DNA from: Candidatus Methylomirabilis sp.
GTDB taxonomy: Bacteria; Methylomirabilota; Methylomirabilia; Methylomirabilales; Methylomirabilaceae
DNA length: 64,000 nt
NCBI RefSeq assembly: GCF_028716865.1
Contig: NZ_JAQUOY010000001.1
Location: 62,001 to 126,000, forward strand
Direction: 5' to 3'
The notes beneath the pieces were generated by a model that searched no databases, was not told where the DNA came from, and was given only the letters and a program-made list of their open reading frames with translations. Positions 8,065 to 17,452 of the stretch are shown here, piece after piece. Both the position numbers and the translations under genes were made by a program. How positions within the stretch are numbered: the first letter of the stretch is position 1; every line of letters starts with the position of its first letter.

Positions 8065-9561
8065 TCAGCCCAAAAACTTTCGTATCCAGGCCGCCCGGAG
8101 GATGAGATCGCTGAGGTCCTTGACATTTTCCTTTTCAACCCGTCTGATAATCGTTGCGGTGATTTCCCGGTGGGCGTGATCCTGGGAGAGAGTGGGACGG
8201 AGGAGTCGGACAGTCCTCCGGATCTCCTCCGCCTCAGTGAGGGGGAGGAGGGTGTACACCTCTTCGTTCAGATACTGCAGCGCATCCCCCAGGTCGACTT
8301 CGAACCCAGGGTCGATCTCCCGAAGCAGGGCCAGATCTTCCTGACCAAGGCAGGAAATGCCGAGGATCTCAGGAGGAAGACCTAAGGAGTAGAGGGCGGC
8401 ACAGAAGGAGATGGCCCGGGGAAGCGAGACCCCGCCGATGCTCCGGCTGTAGCCGAACAGACCGATATGCAGTTTCCGCATTCGCCGCCTGGGAACGGTG
8501 GGGGCTATGTGATTCATCAGGGGAGCGATCGCTCGCACCTGGCGCTGATAACAAGCGGAGATCCGCTCAATCAGATCGACGATCCTCCCCTCCGGCTCCA
8601 CCGGCTGGGCGCTCTTTCTGGGTGCGCGCTTCAAGGTCTCGATGGCCTGGATGATGGCGGGAGCCGGATAGTCGTACTTGAAGGCCGATTGGATCGTGAA
8701 CGTCTGAATGCTCGGGTGCTCGGCAAGGTGTCGCTCTACGGTATCGGGTCGGAAGTTGCCCCGAAACGGGGCGCTTCCGGCCCCCAGGATCGGATAGATC
8801 GGAATTCCCAACTCCTCTTCCAGCCTGTCCAGGCGACTTAAGGCCGCCTTTACCAGGAGCCTGGCCGCCAGGCTTCCGTAGTTCAAGGCGGGATCGGATC
8901 GGGCTAAAAAGACGCGCTGGTACGAGAGGTCTTTGTCCTGAAGGTACGCGCGAATGATGGTATCGGCCTGAAGCAACGACTCCTTATCCTCGATCAAGGG
9001 GATGATCTGGATCGCGGTAGGGTGGAACTCGCCAATCCATTCTTTCAGAGGGATATCACCGGGGGTCAGAACCGCCTCCCCCTTCCCCGTGACGAAGACC
9101 TGATAGTACCGGCGCACACGGTTCAGCTCCTCCGCCGAGGTGGTCATGGGGAAGATGATTTCGAAGATGGGGGCGACATCCTCTCCGTAGAAGAAGCGGG
9201 CTACGTCGTTGGCTCTGGGGATTCCCTGGAGAACCTCAAGGAGGATCTTCCCCTGCGACTTTTCTACAGCAGGGTTTGGGACTCGTAAGGTCAGGAACAT
9301 CTCCCGTCCCAGGGGAAACGCCCTGAAGAAGCCTTCGTAGGTCGTCAAGAGCTTCTCAACGACGAACTCATCGACCTCCTTCCCTTCGAAGTCCCACATC
9401 TGCTCATCACAGCCTAAATGGGAGAAGGCATAGTAGGCCTCACGGATCTCGTCCATTCCCTCCATGACAGGTCCCTGGGCGAAGAAGGGGACAGTGACGT
9501 TGTCCGGGTGCTGGGTGCTCATGCAGCGGGGGATGCGGGGGCGGGTCGCGATATCGATCAC
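8065..9561 (-). CDS. ppcA: Phosphoenolpyruvate carboxylase, archaeal type
   Basis: The enzyme carboxylates PEP to oxaloacetate, an anaplerotic CO2-fixing step. The N-terminal IPRCMSTQHPDN is the hallmark of the short archaeal-type PEP carboxylases (about 490 residues), quite unlike the 900-residue bacterial form. YYQVFVTGKGEAVLTPGDIP and GNFRPDTVERHL fit the same family. I chose the GTG at 9561 (498 residues) because it sits 4 bases after the cbbX stop. An ATG at 9645 would give 526 residues but overlaps cbbX by 80 bases. Placement behind cbbX suggests translation coupled to the Calvin-cycle operon. Confidence 0.88.
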   Translation of the reverse strand: MIDIATRPRIPRCMSTQHPDNVTVPFFAQGPVMEGMDEIREAYYAFSHLGCDEQMWDFEGKEVDEFVVEKLLTTYEGFFRAFPLGREMFLTLRVPNPAVEKSQGKILLEVLQGIPRANDVARFFYGEDVAPIFEIIFPMTTSAEELNRVRRYYQVFVTGKGEAVLTPGDIPLKEWIGEFHPTAIQIIPLIEDKESLLQADTIIRAYLQDKDLSYQRVFLARSDPALNYGSLAARLLVKAALSRLDRLEEELGIPIYPILGAGSAPFRGNFRPDTVERHLAEHPSIQTFTIQSAFKYDYPAPAIIQAIETLKRAPRKSAQPVEPEGRIVDLIERISACYQRQVRAIAPLMNHIAPTVPRRRMRKLHIGLFGYSRSIGGVSLPRAISFCAALYSLGLPPEILGISCLGQEDLALLREIDPGFEVDLGDALQYLNEEVYTLLPLTEAEEIRRTVRLLRPTLSQDHAHREITATIIRRVEKENVKDLSDLILRAAWIRKFLG

Positions 9562-9565
9562 TGCG

Positions 9566-10528
9566 CTACTCTCGATCTGTATGCTGACTGGAATCCGGCT
9601 GATTATCCCTGAATACACGACTGACGAGAATATCTTCGGCCTCAATCGTGACCAGATCCTTTTTCGTCAGCGTATCTTTGTGCTGAGCGAACAGGCGGTT
9701 GGCCTGGCGCAGGCGAGCCCGATCAAGGGCATTCCGCACACTACGGGCATTGGCGAAGTTGGGCATCTGCATGCGCTTGAGGAGGTATTGATAAAAGACC
9801 TTCTCGGCCTCAGGGCTGAAACGGTATTGCTGCTTTTCCAACATCAGCTTGGCGATTGCGATCAGTTCTTCCGCCGTGTAGTTCGGAAAATCCAGGTGAT
9901 GTGCGATACGGGAGGACATCCCCGGATTGCCCTGGAAGAACGTTTCCATACGGTCCTTGTAACCGGCCAGGATGACCACGAGGTCCTCCCGCTGATTCTC
10001 CATAACCTGAAGCAGGATCTCGATCGACTCCTGGCCGTAATCGCGCTCATTCTCCGAACGGTAGAGATAATAGGCTTCGTCGATAAACAACACGCCGCCC
10101 ATCGCTCTTTTCAAGACCTCTTTGGTCTTCGGCGCAGTATGCCCGATGTACTGGCCCACGAGATCGTCCCGCGTGACCGCCGCCAAGGTGCATTTACGGA
10201 TGTAACCCAGGCGGTGCAGAATCTCGGCCATCCGCATCGCGACGGTGGTCTTCCCGGTACCGGGATTGCCGGTAAAGCACATATGGAGGCTGGGCGGGCC
10301 TGACATCAGCCCCAGGCTTTTCCGCACCCTGTCGACCAGCAGTAAGGCTGCGATTTCCCGAATCCGCGTCTTAATCGGCTTCAGGCCGACCAGTTCCCGG
10401 TTAAGCTTATCAAGGATCTCCTGAATCTGAGAATCGCGAAAGACAGTATCAAGATCTACCGGCGTATCGTCAGAGAGTTGAGACGGGGTATGCTCTTCGG
10501 GGATCTGTTCGACGTTCGCGTCACTCAT
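9566..10528 (-). CDS. cbbX: Red-type RuBisCO activase CbbX (AAA+)
   Basis: CbbX is a hexameric ATPase that pulls on the C-terminal tail of red-type RuBisCO large subunits to eject inhibitory sugar phosphates. The 320-residue protein has Walker [12 protein letters not shown], a pore-loop region around [14 protein letters not shown], Walker [12 protein letters not shown], and the arginine-finger region [15 protein letters not shown]. It follows cbbS on the same strand after a gap holding two strong hairpins, and ppcA begins just after its stop. Confidence 0.96.
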   Translation of the reverse strand: MSDANVEQIPEEHTPSQLSDDTPVDLDTVFRDSQIQEILDKLNRELVGLKPIKTRIREIAALLLVDRVRKSLGLMSGPPSLHMCFTGNPGTGKTTVAMRMAEILHRLGYIRKCTLAAVTRDDLVGQYIGHTAPKTKEVLKRAMGGVLFIDEAYYLYRSENERDYGQESIEILLQVMENQREDLVVILAGYKDRMETFFQGNPGMSSRIAHHLDFPNYTAEELIAIAKLMLEKQQYRFSPEAEKVFYQYLLKRMQMPNFANARSVRNALDRARLRQANRLFAQHKDTLTKKDLVTIEAEDILVSRVFRDNQPDSSQHTDRE

Positions 10529-10545
10529 CGACTTCCTCGTTCAAT

Positions 10546-10573
10546 CCCCCTCGCCCCCTTTTGGGGGAGAGGG
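10546..10573. repeat. Hairpin of C-rich/G-rich intergenic repeat
   Basis: C-rich arm 10546-10558 and G-rich arm 10563-10573 face each other across a four-T loop, followed by GGCTGGGGTGAGGGGAG. It lies between cbbS and cbbX. The sequence resembles a common dispersed intergenic element; on the minus strand its RNA would form a GC-rich stem. Confidence 0.5.
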
Positions 10574-10599
10574 CTGGGGTGAGGGGAGCTGTACAGTGT

Positions 10600-10633
10600 G
10601 GGAAGGGAAGGGGTCGAATCCCCTTCCCTTCCC
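10600..10633. promoter_or_regulatory. Perfect 14-bp GC-rich hairpin after cbbS
   Basis: The arms GGGAAGGGAAGGGG (10600-10613) and its exact complement (10620-10633) enclose a 6-base loop. It starts about 19 bases after the cbbS stop. There is no clear T-tract, so it may stabilise the cbbLS message or reduce read-through into cbbX rather than act as a true terminator. Confidence 0.5.
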
Positions 10634-10651
10634 ATGATTGCCGATCGGTGC

Positions 10652-11074
10652 TCAGTCCGTATATCGCTGGCCTTCCGGTTTATCGGTAGCATAGCTGTGC
10701 ACGACATAGTTGACAGTGCGGCCTTTGACTTCCTGGCGCACAAGGCCAAAGCCCGGCTCATGCGGCGGCCGGTGGACAATGAACGACAGCCGGATAGTTT
10801 CCCAGCCTTTGTTATGGTCGAAGGCGTTCACCTTGATATAGTGGTTGGGATAGGCCTTACGGCAGGCATCGATCTCATACATGATCCCCGCCGGGTCTTC
10901 CAGGTCGAACATCGGCAAGCCCCACATCTCCCAGAACGTATTGCGGGGGTGCGGGTCATCCGTAAACTCGACACTGACGGCCCATTTATTGTGTAACGCA
11001 TACTCCACCTGTTTTCTGATCTGGTCGTCGGTCAGATCAGCCAGGAACGAGAACGTGCCTTGGGTAATTCGCAT
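10652..11074 (-). CDS. cbbS: RuBisCO small subunit
   Basis: The small subunit caps the L8 core of form I RuBisCO. The ATG at 11074 has GGGAGGAAG upstream and gives 140 residues. [19 protein letters not shown] is the typical red-type N-terminus. The C-terminus extends past the core ([14 protein letters not shown]), as in form IC/ID small subunits, where it forms an extra beta hairpin. The frame is open upstream into cbbL, but that region belongs to the large-subunit gene. It is 20 bases downstream of cbbL. Confidence 0.96.
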   Translation of the reverse strand: MRITQGTFSFLADLTDDQIRKQVEYALHNKWAVSVEFTDDPHPRNTFWEMWGLPMFDLEDPAGIMYEIDACRKAYPNHYIKVNAFDHNKGWETIRLSFIVHRPPHEPGFGLVRQEVKGRTVNYVVHSYATDKPEGQRYTD

Positions 11075-11094
11075 ATTGCTTCCTCCCTTCTCAC

Positions 11095-12576
<1,482 letters not shown>

Positions 12577-12717
12577 TCAGTCTGCGTGTTGACTTTGTGT
12601 TACCGTCCTGATGTTTCGTTCCCTGGAACTCTCGGATGGTTTACTTCTGACCTTTATGCCTCGATGGGTCTGGTTGTTCAAACCCAACCCTGGGATGGCA
12701 TTACTTTGCCACCCCTA

Positions 12718-12768
12718 ATTATAAAGTCAAATAGAAAATCTTTGAGTCTGTCATAAAGTTTAGTTTAT
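12718..12768 (-). promoter_or_regulatory. Candidate cbbL promoter region with AT-rich dyad
   Basis: On the minus strand a TATAAT box lies at 12718-12723 with no good -35 hexamer. About 30 bases upstream is the dyad ATAAA-N6-TTTAT (12753-12768), placed roughly at -50 from the predicted start. A weak -35 with an upstream dyad suits an activator of the LysR/CbbR kind. No cbbR gene is in the window. The predicted leader is about 145 bases. Confidence 0.3.
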
Positions 12769-12892
12769 AGTATGTCATGTCTTTAGCGATTCCGTCCGGT
12801 CTATCAGTCTCAGGGCCTGAGGCGCTGCTTGACATCTCAACGGCCGACATAGTATAAGCTGTAAAGTGAGCCCGTCCCGTAGACTATTTGTT

Positions 12893-12973
12893 GTGCTTCG
12901 ACGGGCTCAGCACGAACGGGAAAACATCAATTATTTCAATACACTTACCGTTCGCCCTGAGCATGTCGAAGGG
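12893..12973. repeat. Dispersed inverted-repeat pair (CCGTTCGCCCTGAGC family)
   Basis: Copies at 12893-12920 and 12948-12973 are inverted relative to each other around a short AT-rich spacer. They could form a long stem between cbbL and rpiA. Apart from this and the candidate cbbL promoter, I see nothing else in 12565-13001. Confidence 0.75.
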
Positions 12974-13001
12974 TGAACGTGGGTTTACAGGACAGGCTTA
13001 G

Positions 13002-13736
13002 ATGATCCAGCAACCGCATCCCAACAATCAACAGTTGTCCCCCAATGCCCCCGGCACGCCGAGGGCTCAGTCGTCCATGGAGAGCATAGCCCTCGAGTTC
13101 ATCAAGGACGGCGATGTGGTCGGTCTGGGTACCGGACGGGCGGCGACCGCATTCGTCCGCGCCTTGGGTGATGCGGTGAAGACAGGTCTTCGGGTCACGG
13201 CGGTTTCGACTTCGCAGGTAACGGCCGCGTTAGCGGCGCAGCTTGGGATACCGCTGGCGACGCTCGACGAGGTGTCAAGTATCGACGTTACCTTTGATGG
13301 CGCGGATGAGGTTGACCCTCGACTCGATCTGATCAAGGGGTATGGCGGCGCGTTGATTCGGGAAAAGATCGTGGCCGCCTCATCACGACGGCTGGTTATC
13401 CTGGTAGGCGCCGAAAAGCTGGTACCGGTCCTGGGGAGCCGTGGCATCCTTCCAGTAGAAGTCGTGCCGTTCGGGCTGCCCCTCTGCAGGCGCCGTCTTG
13501 CAGAACTCGGATGCCGGCCGGCGATCCGCGAGCAGAATGGACAGCCGTTTGTAACCGACAACGGTAATCATATTCTTGACTGCAGTATCTCGCCGCTTCC
13601 CGACCCGGCCTCTTTCGAGCAAACGATTCTTGGAATTCCTGGAGTGGTCGGAACGGGGCTCTTTATCGGGATGGCTGACACGGTCCTGGTGCAGGACAGT
13701 GATACCGTCAGCGTGCAACACCGCGGAGACCGATGA
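13002..13736 (+). CDS. rpiA: Ribose-5-phosphate isomerase A
   Basis: RpiA interconverts ribose 5-phosphate and ribulose 5-phosphate, feeding the Calvin cycle's regeneration arm. The 244-residue protein carries VGLGTGRAATAFV, the phosphate-binding VSTSQVTAALA, catalytic FDGADEVDPRLDLIKGYGG, and GALIREKIVA. The first 20 or so residues (polar, Gln/Pro-rich) are not part of the fold. The stop overlaps the first possible fbp start, so the two are translationally linked. Confidence 0.95.
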   Translation: MIQQPHPNNQQLSPNAPGTPRAQSSMESIALEFIKDGDVVGLGTGRAATAFVRALGDAVKTGLRVTAVSTSQVTAALAAQLGIPLATLDEVSSIDVTFDGADEVDPRLDLIKGYGGALIREKIVAASSRRLVILVGAEKLVPVLGSRGILPVEVVPFGLPLCRRRLAELGCRPAIREQNGQPFVTDNGNHILDCSISPLPDPASFEQTILGIPGVVGTGLFIGMADTVLVQDSDTVSVQHRGDR

Positions 13737-13747
13737 TGGGAGATCCC

Positions 13748-14752
13748 ATGATCAATAGAGGCATCACCCTTACCCGTCATCTGCTGGACGACCGGACGCC
13801 GCTGGAGGGCGCTCTGGGCGCGCTGCTCATCAAGATCGGCTCCGCCTCGAAGCAGGTGGCGCGGGAGGTCAACCGGGCAGCGCTGCACGGCAGATTGGGC
13901 TATACCGGAGAGATCAACGTTCAGGGGGAGCAGATCGCCCAGCTCGATCTCTGGTCGAATGATATGCTCGTGGATGCGCTGAAGGAGACCGGCCTCGTCT
14001 GTACGATAGTCTCAGAGGAGATGGAGGCGCCGCTGCATGTCGATCGTAACTGCCATCCCGGAAGCTATGTGGTCTGCTTCGACCCGGTTGATGGCTCGTC
14101 GAACATCGACATCAACGGGACAGTGGGGACGATCTTTTCGGTGCGGCATCGGCGTGGTCATGGGCCGGAGCATATGGCGGCGGATATCCTGCGAAAGGGC
14201 ACCGAACAGGTGGCGGCCGGCTATGTGATGTATGGTCCCAGCACCATGTTTATCTATGCCGCGGGCGATGCCGTGCACGGTTTTACATGGGATCATACGG
14301 CGGACGATTACCTGCTGTCGCATCCTGATATTCGGATTCCGCGACGGGGAAAAACGTACAGTGTGAACTGCGGGAACTACCATCGCTGGTTAGAGCCAAC
14401 TCGCCGCGCGGTCGATTATCTGAGCACGCCGGACAAAGCGACAGGTCGCCCGTATTCGCTCCGCTATGTCGGGTCGATGGTGGCTGACCTGCACCGCACG
14501 CTGCTCGAGGGCGGAATCTTCATGTATCCGGGTGAAGCCGGCGGGGGCAAGAATGCCAACGGGAAGCTCCGACTGCTCTATGAGGTCGCGCCGATGGCCT
14601 ACATCGTGGAGCAGGCTGGGGGACGGGCCAGTACCGGCGATGAGCGGATCCTGGATATTGAACCGTCGGCGTATCACCAGCGTGCGCCGATCATCATCGG
14701 CAGTCCCGATGACGTGGCTCTAGTCGAGGAGTTCTACCAGGGGAAGCGGTAG
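13748..14752 (+). CDS. fbp: Fructose-1,6-bisphosphatase, class I
   Basis: FBPase dephosphorylates fructose 1,6-bisphosphate for gluconeogenesis and RuBP regeneration. The class I metal site CFDPVDGSSNIDING is plain, together with SEEMEAP, YVMYGPSTMFIYAAG, RYVGSMVADLHRTLLEGG and GGRASTG. I chose the ATG at 13748 (334 residues) because GGGAG lies 5 bases upstream; ATGs at 13733 or 13736 add up to five residues and overlap the rpiA stop. It pairs with rpiA as a small Calvin-cycle operon divergent from cbbLS. Confidence 0.95.
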   Translation: MINRGITLTRHLLDDRTPLEGALGALLIKIGSASKQVAREVNRAALHGRLGYTGEINVQGEQIAQLDLWSNDMLVDALKETGLVCTIVSEEMEAPLHVDRNCHPGSYVVCFDPVDGSSNIDINGTVGTIFSVRHRRGHGPEHMAADILRKGTEQVAAGYVMYGPSTMFIYAAGDAVHGFTWDHTADDYLLSHPDIRIPRRGKTYSVNCGNYHRWLEPTRRAVDYLSTPDKATGRPYSLRYVGSMVADLHRTLLEGGIFMYPGEAGGGKNANGKLRLLYEVAPMAYIVEQAGGRASTGDERILDIEPSAYHQRAPIIIGSPDDVALVEEFYQGKR

Positions 14753-14801
14753 GACGCTTACTCCGCGATTAGTGTCCCCTCCGGGGGATGGTGGAAACCC
14801 C

Positions 14802-14815
14802 TCGCCTTCAGGCGA
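14802..14815. repeat. Left-end hairpin of IS200/IS605 remnant
   Basis: TCGCC-TTCA-GGCGA forms a small stem-loop just inside the left side of the decayed transposase, where IS200-type elements carry their subterminal recognition hairpin. Confidence 0.5.
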
Positions 14816-15290
14816 AACGAAGAGTGTGGGCGTATGGGCGTGCGCCAACATATCGCCTGGGCGCGCACACGACATGCGATCTCCAGGTCCACGTGATCTG
14901 GATCCCCAAGTATCGGAAGCCGCTGCTCGTGGGACCGGTCGCCATTCGTGTGCGCGATCTCATCCGCCAGATCGCCATCGAGCATGAGCTGTAGATCATC
15001 TCGGGCAAGGTGGCACGCGACCAGCTCCACCTGTTCCTCGTCTACCGTCCCCATCAGGATATCAGCACCATGATGCTGCAGTGGCTTGAAGGGATCAGCT
15101 CCCGGATCCTCCTTCAGGAGTCGCGCACCTTCGCAAGCTGTGCTGAGGCCGACATCTCTGGACGCGGGGCTATCTCGCCGTGCGCTCCGGGACGATTACC
15201 GATCAGATGGTTACCCAGTATATCGTCGAGCAGGAAAGGGAACCGGTCCAGGACGACAGTCGATGTCAAATCGACGACGGTCCGAAGCTC

Positions 15291-15305
15291 CCGCCTTCCA
15301 GGCGG
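15291..15305. repeat. Right-end hairpin of IS200/IS605 remnant
   Basis: CCGCCT-TCC-AGGCGG overlaps the end of the transposase frame. The stem resembles the left-end hairpin and sits where IS200-type right-end hairpins lie. Confidence 0.5.
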
Positions 15306-15308
15306 TAG

Positions 15309-16014
15309 CTGTTCAGTTCCAATGCCGTCTCAAGCAGTTTTGCAGTCATAGTTACCTCTCGTGCTGGTCAGAGGGAGTATGGCGCCTCATTATACTCACA
15401 CAAAATTTAAAAGAGGCACAATTTCCGATGATCTCTTTGAACACGGTCTAGCCGACCATTGATGCGCCGGTAGATCTGAAGGTATTGTCGCCTCTCGGCT
15501 ATGTCCTGGAGGCGGTGCGGCATGAGACCGACTCAACTCCTCCTCATCATGCTGTCTGTCTCGCGTGTAAGTGTATTATTAGCGTGTTCGACGCTGCGTT
15601 AGGACGCATGCAGCCACCACAGACGGTGAATGAGCAGTTTCAGGTTCTGGGGTATTGAGTAGATTTGAGTATTACACTGAGTGCCAACTGGTAGGAAGGG
15701 CTGATTACTAAAGGGATAGTACGAGCTGCGGTGGGGGCGCACCCCCTATGGGCGCCCTTATATGCTAGGCACGGTGGAGACTGGTTGAGGACTTGACGGG
15801 TAGTGTGCTCACATGAGGTTTGATGAAGCCCTTCGGGCTGCTCCTTTTTCGCCTTTTTCATCTTGACAGGTATCCGATGCTATAATATGGATACCGCGTT
15901 TGGGGTTGAAGGAGATGGGGTTTGTGGGGAGATAGCCCTGCGAGAGCTGTCGCTGAAGGCGGGCCCAGTGATTTAGTGGCGTCGCGAAATCTGTTGTCAC
16001 AGTAGAGGTAGGCG
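15309..16014. other. Gene-poor interval with a decayed plus-strand frame
   Basis: No intact gene is visible. At 15451-15658 on the plus strand a frame is open for about 68 codons (LGYVLEAVRHETDSTPPHHA, CLACKCIISVFDAALG) and ends in TGA. An in-frame TAG lies at its upstream end, so it looks like the tail of a broken gene I do not recognise. A GC-rich inverted stretch near 15730-15760 and the promoter-like dyad at 15863-15895 follow. Confidence 0.4.
15863..15895 (+). promoter_or_regulatory. Promoter-like site with 7-bp dyad upstream of Rieske operon
   Basis: TTGACA (15863-15868) is followed by GGTATCC (15869-15875), TATAAT (15881-15886) and the inverted partner GGATACC (15889-15895). The two hexamers are only 12 bases apart, too short for an ordinary promoter, so either another -35 is used or a regulator remodels it. 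The dyad brackets the -10 box as an operator would. Confidence 0.35.
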
Positions 16015-16575
16015 TTGGCCGATCAGAGTACCACCGGAGGGGATCGAGAAGATCAGTTGATCGTGACGCCGGAGGAGAGCAATGCGACCCTCTGGTCACG
16101 GCGGGATTTCTGTTCTCTCGCAGGGTGGTGTGGGATAGCGGCTTCGCTCGGTGTCGGCGGTGTGGCGTTCGGGCGCTTTATGTTCCCCAGAGTGCTCTTC
16201 GAGCCGGTAGCGGTCTTCAAGGCCGGCCTGCCGGAGGAGTACCCGGTCGGAACCGTGAGCGAACGGTGGAAGCAGGAAGAGCGCGTCTGGATCGTCCATG
16301 AGCCTGACGGATTTTATGCGCTTCTTGCGATCTGCACGCATCTTGGCTGTACCCCAAACTGGTTAAATGCGGAGAGCAAGTTCAAATGCCCCTGCCACGG
16401 CAGCGGTTTCCGCAAGACCGGAATCAACTTTGAGGGTCCCGCCCCTCGGCCGCTTGAGCGCGTCAAGATCACTCTGGGTGACGACGGGCAGCTTGTGATC
16501 GATAAGAGCGTACAGTTCCGCTTCGAGAGAGGCGACTGGACGAAGCCTGGGGCGTTTCTCAAGCTTAAGGTCTAG
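16015..16575 (+). CDS. Rieske iron-sulfur protein of a cytochrome b complex
   Basis: The Rieske subunit takes electrons from quinol and passes them to a c-type cytochrome. The 186-residue protein begins at a TTG with GAGG upstream. A twin-arginine-like anchor ([19 protein letters not shown]) gives one membrane helix. The 2Fe-2S ligands are in CTHLGC and CPCHGSGF. Cytochrome b6, subunit IV and an octaheme cytochrome follow on the same strand, forming one operon. Confidence 0.92.
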   Translation: MADQSTTGGDREDQLIVTPEESNATLWSRRDFCSLAGWCGIAASLGVGGVAFGRFMFPRVLFEPVAVFKAGLPEEYPVGTVSERWKQEERVWIVHEPDGFYALLAICTHLGCTPNWLNAESKFKCPCHGSGFRKTGINFEGPAPRPLERVKITLGDDGQLVIDKSVQFRFERGDWTKPGAFLKLKV

Positions 16576-16597
16576 TGGTGAAAGGGTTCGATCCCGG

Positions 16598-17368
16598 ATG
16601 CCCAACCTGAGCGAGTTAAAGAAAAAGATCGTCGAGTCCCAGCTATGGCGCTCGATGTTTCGCCATGATTATCTGGATACCCCGCGCAACCGGGTGCTGC
16701 AGATTATGGCGAATGTCTGGCTCCACCTGCACCCTCCCAAGATTCGACGTCACGCTATCAAGCTTCGCTTTACCTGGTGCATGGGCGGCATCACCTTCCT
16801 GATGTTTCTCGTGACGGTAGTGACCGGTGTTATCCTGATGTTCTACTATCGTCCGGTGGCCGAGTACGCCTATGCCGACATGAAATACCTGCAGTACGAT
16901 GTCCCGTTTGGTATGATCATGCGCAACATGCATCGGTGGGCGGCCCATGGCATGGTTATCACGGTCTGGCTGCACATGTTCCGCGTCTTCATGACCGGTT
17001 CGTACAAAGCACCGAGGGAGTTCAACTGGGTCGTCGGGGTCATACTGCTGACCATCACGCTGCTGCTGAGCTTTACCGGCTACCTCCTGCCATGGGACCA
17101 GCTTTCGATCTGGGCTGTAACGGTTGGGACCAATATGGCCCGCGCCACCCCACTTCTTGGGAGTGAGGGCCCATTTGGTGAAGTGGTCGGCGTCACTCCG
17201 CGATATGACGCCAGGGCCTTCTTGCTCGGGGGCACCCTCGTTGGACCTCCTGCGCTCCTCAGGTTCTACGTGCTGCATTGTATCTTCTTACCGATCCTGA
17301 TCAGCCTCCTCATGATCGTACATTTCTGGAGGATTAGGAAAGACGGAGGGATCTCGGGCCCTCTGTAG
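16598..17368 (+). CDS. petB: Cytochrome b6-type subunit
   Basis: This 256-residue membrane protein is the di-heme core of a split (b6f-like) quinol oxidising complex. Heme ligands are H112/H126 (13 residues between) and H227/H242 (14 residues between); the 14-residue spacing is the b6 type rather than the mitochondrial b type. C61 in [10 protein letters not shown] aligns with the Cys that binds the extra heme ci/cn in b6f and Firmicutes complexes. [16 protein letters not shown] is the conserved cd-loop region. Subunit IV follows as a separate gene. Confidence 0.93.
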   Translation: MPNLSELKKKIVESQLWRSMFRHDYLDTPRNRVLQIMANVWLHLHPPKIRRHAIKLRFTWCMGGITFLMFLVTVVTGVILMFYYRPVAEYAYADMKYLQYDVPFGMIMRNMHRWAAHGMVITVWLHMFRVFMTGSYKAPREFNWVVGVILLTITLLLSFTGYLLPWDQLSIWAVTVGTNMARATPLLGSEGPFGEVVGVTPRYDARAFLLGGTLVGPPALLRFYVLHCIFLPILISLLMIVHFWRIRKDGGISGPL

Positions 17369-17452
17369 CTGTCTCGTAGATCGTTGCTGGCGCGGCGTGT
17401 TGCGCGGTCATGGTACGACAGATGCTGTGCGTGAAAGGACTGAACGAGAGCG

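Larger units (their letters stand above)
14788..15308 (+). pseudogene. tnpA: IS200/IS605-family Y1 transposase TnpA remnant
   Basis: The reading frame gives HVIWIPKYRKPLL and DLIRQIAIEHEL, then a TAG stop (14992-14994). The same frame continues with GKVARDQLHLFLVYRP and WLEGISSRIL. After a frameshift near 15120-15145 it goes on with HLWTRGYLAVRSGTITDQMV and the Tyr motif TQYIVEQE, ending at 15308. This is the full layout of a Y1 HUH transposase. The first His of the HUH pair is Gln here (DQLHLF), so catalysis was lost as well as the frame. Confidence 0.82.

Noticed and set aside
9464-10303. Long plus-strand frame across the cbbX-ppcA junction
   Set aside because: It is antisense to cbbX and ppcA, both of which have clear family motifs; no ribosome site and no recognisable domain.
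10600-10633. Possible tRNA T-arm-like GGGTCGAATCCC
   Set aside because: It is part of a single 14-bp hairpin; no other tRNA arms can be drawn.
16580-16600. GGGTTCGATCCCGG as a tRNA T arm
   Set aside because: No acceptor, anticodon or D arm surrounds it; it lies in the short gap between Rieske and cytochrome b6 genes.
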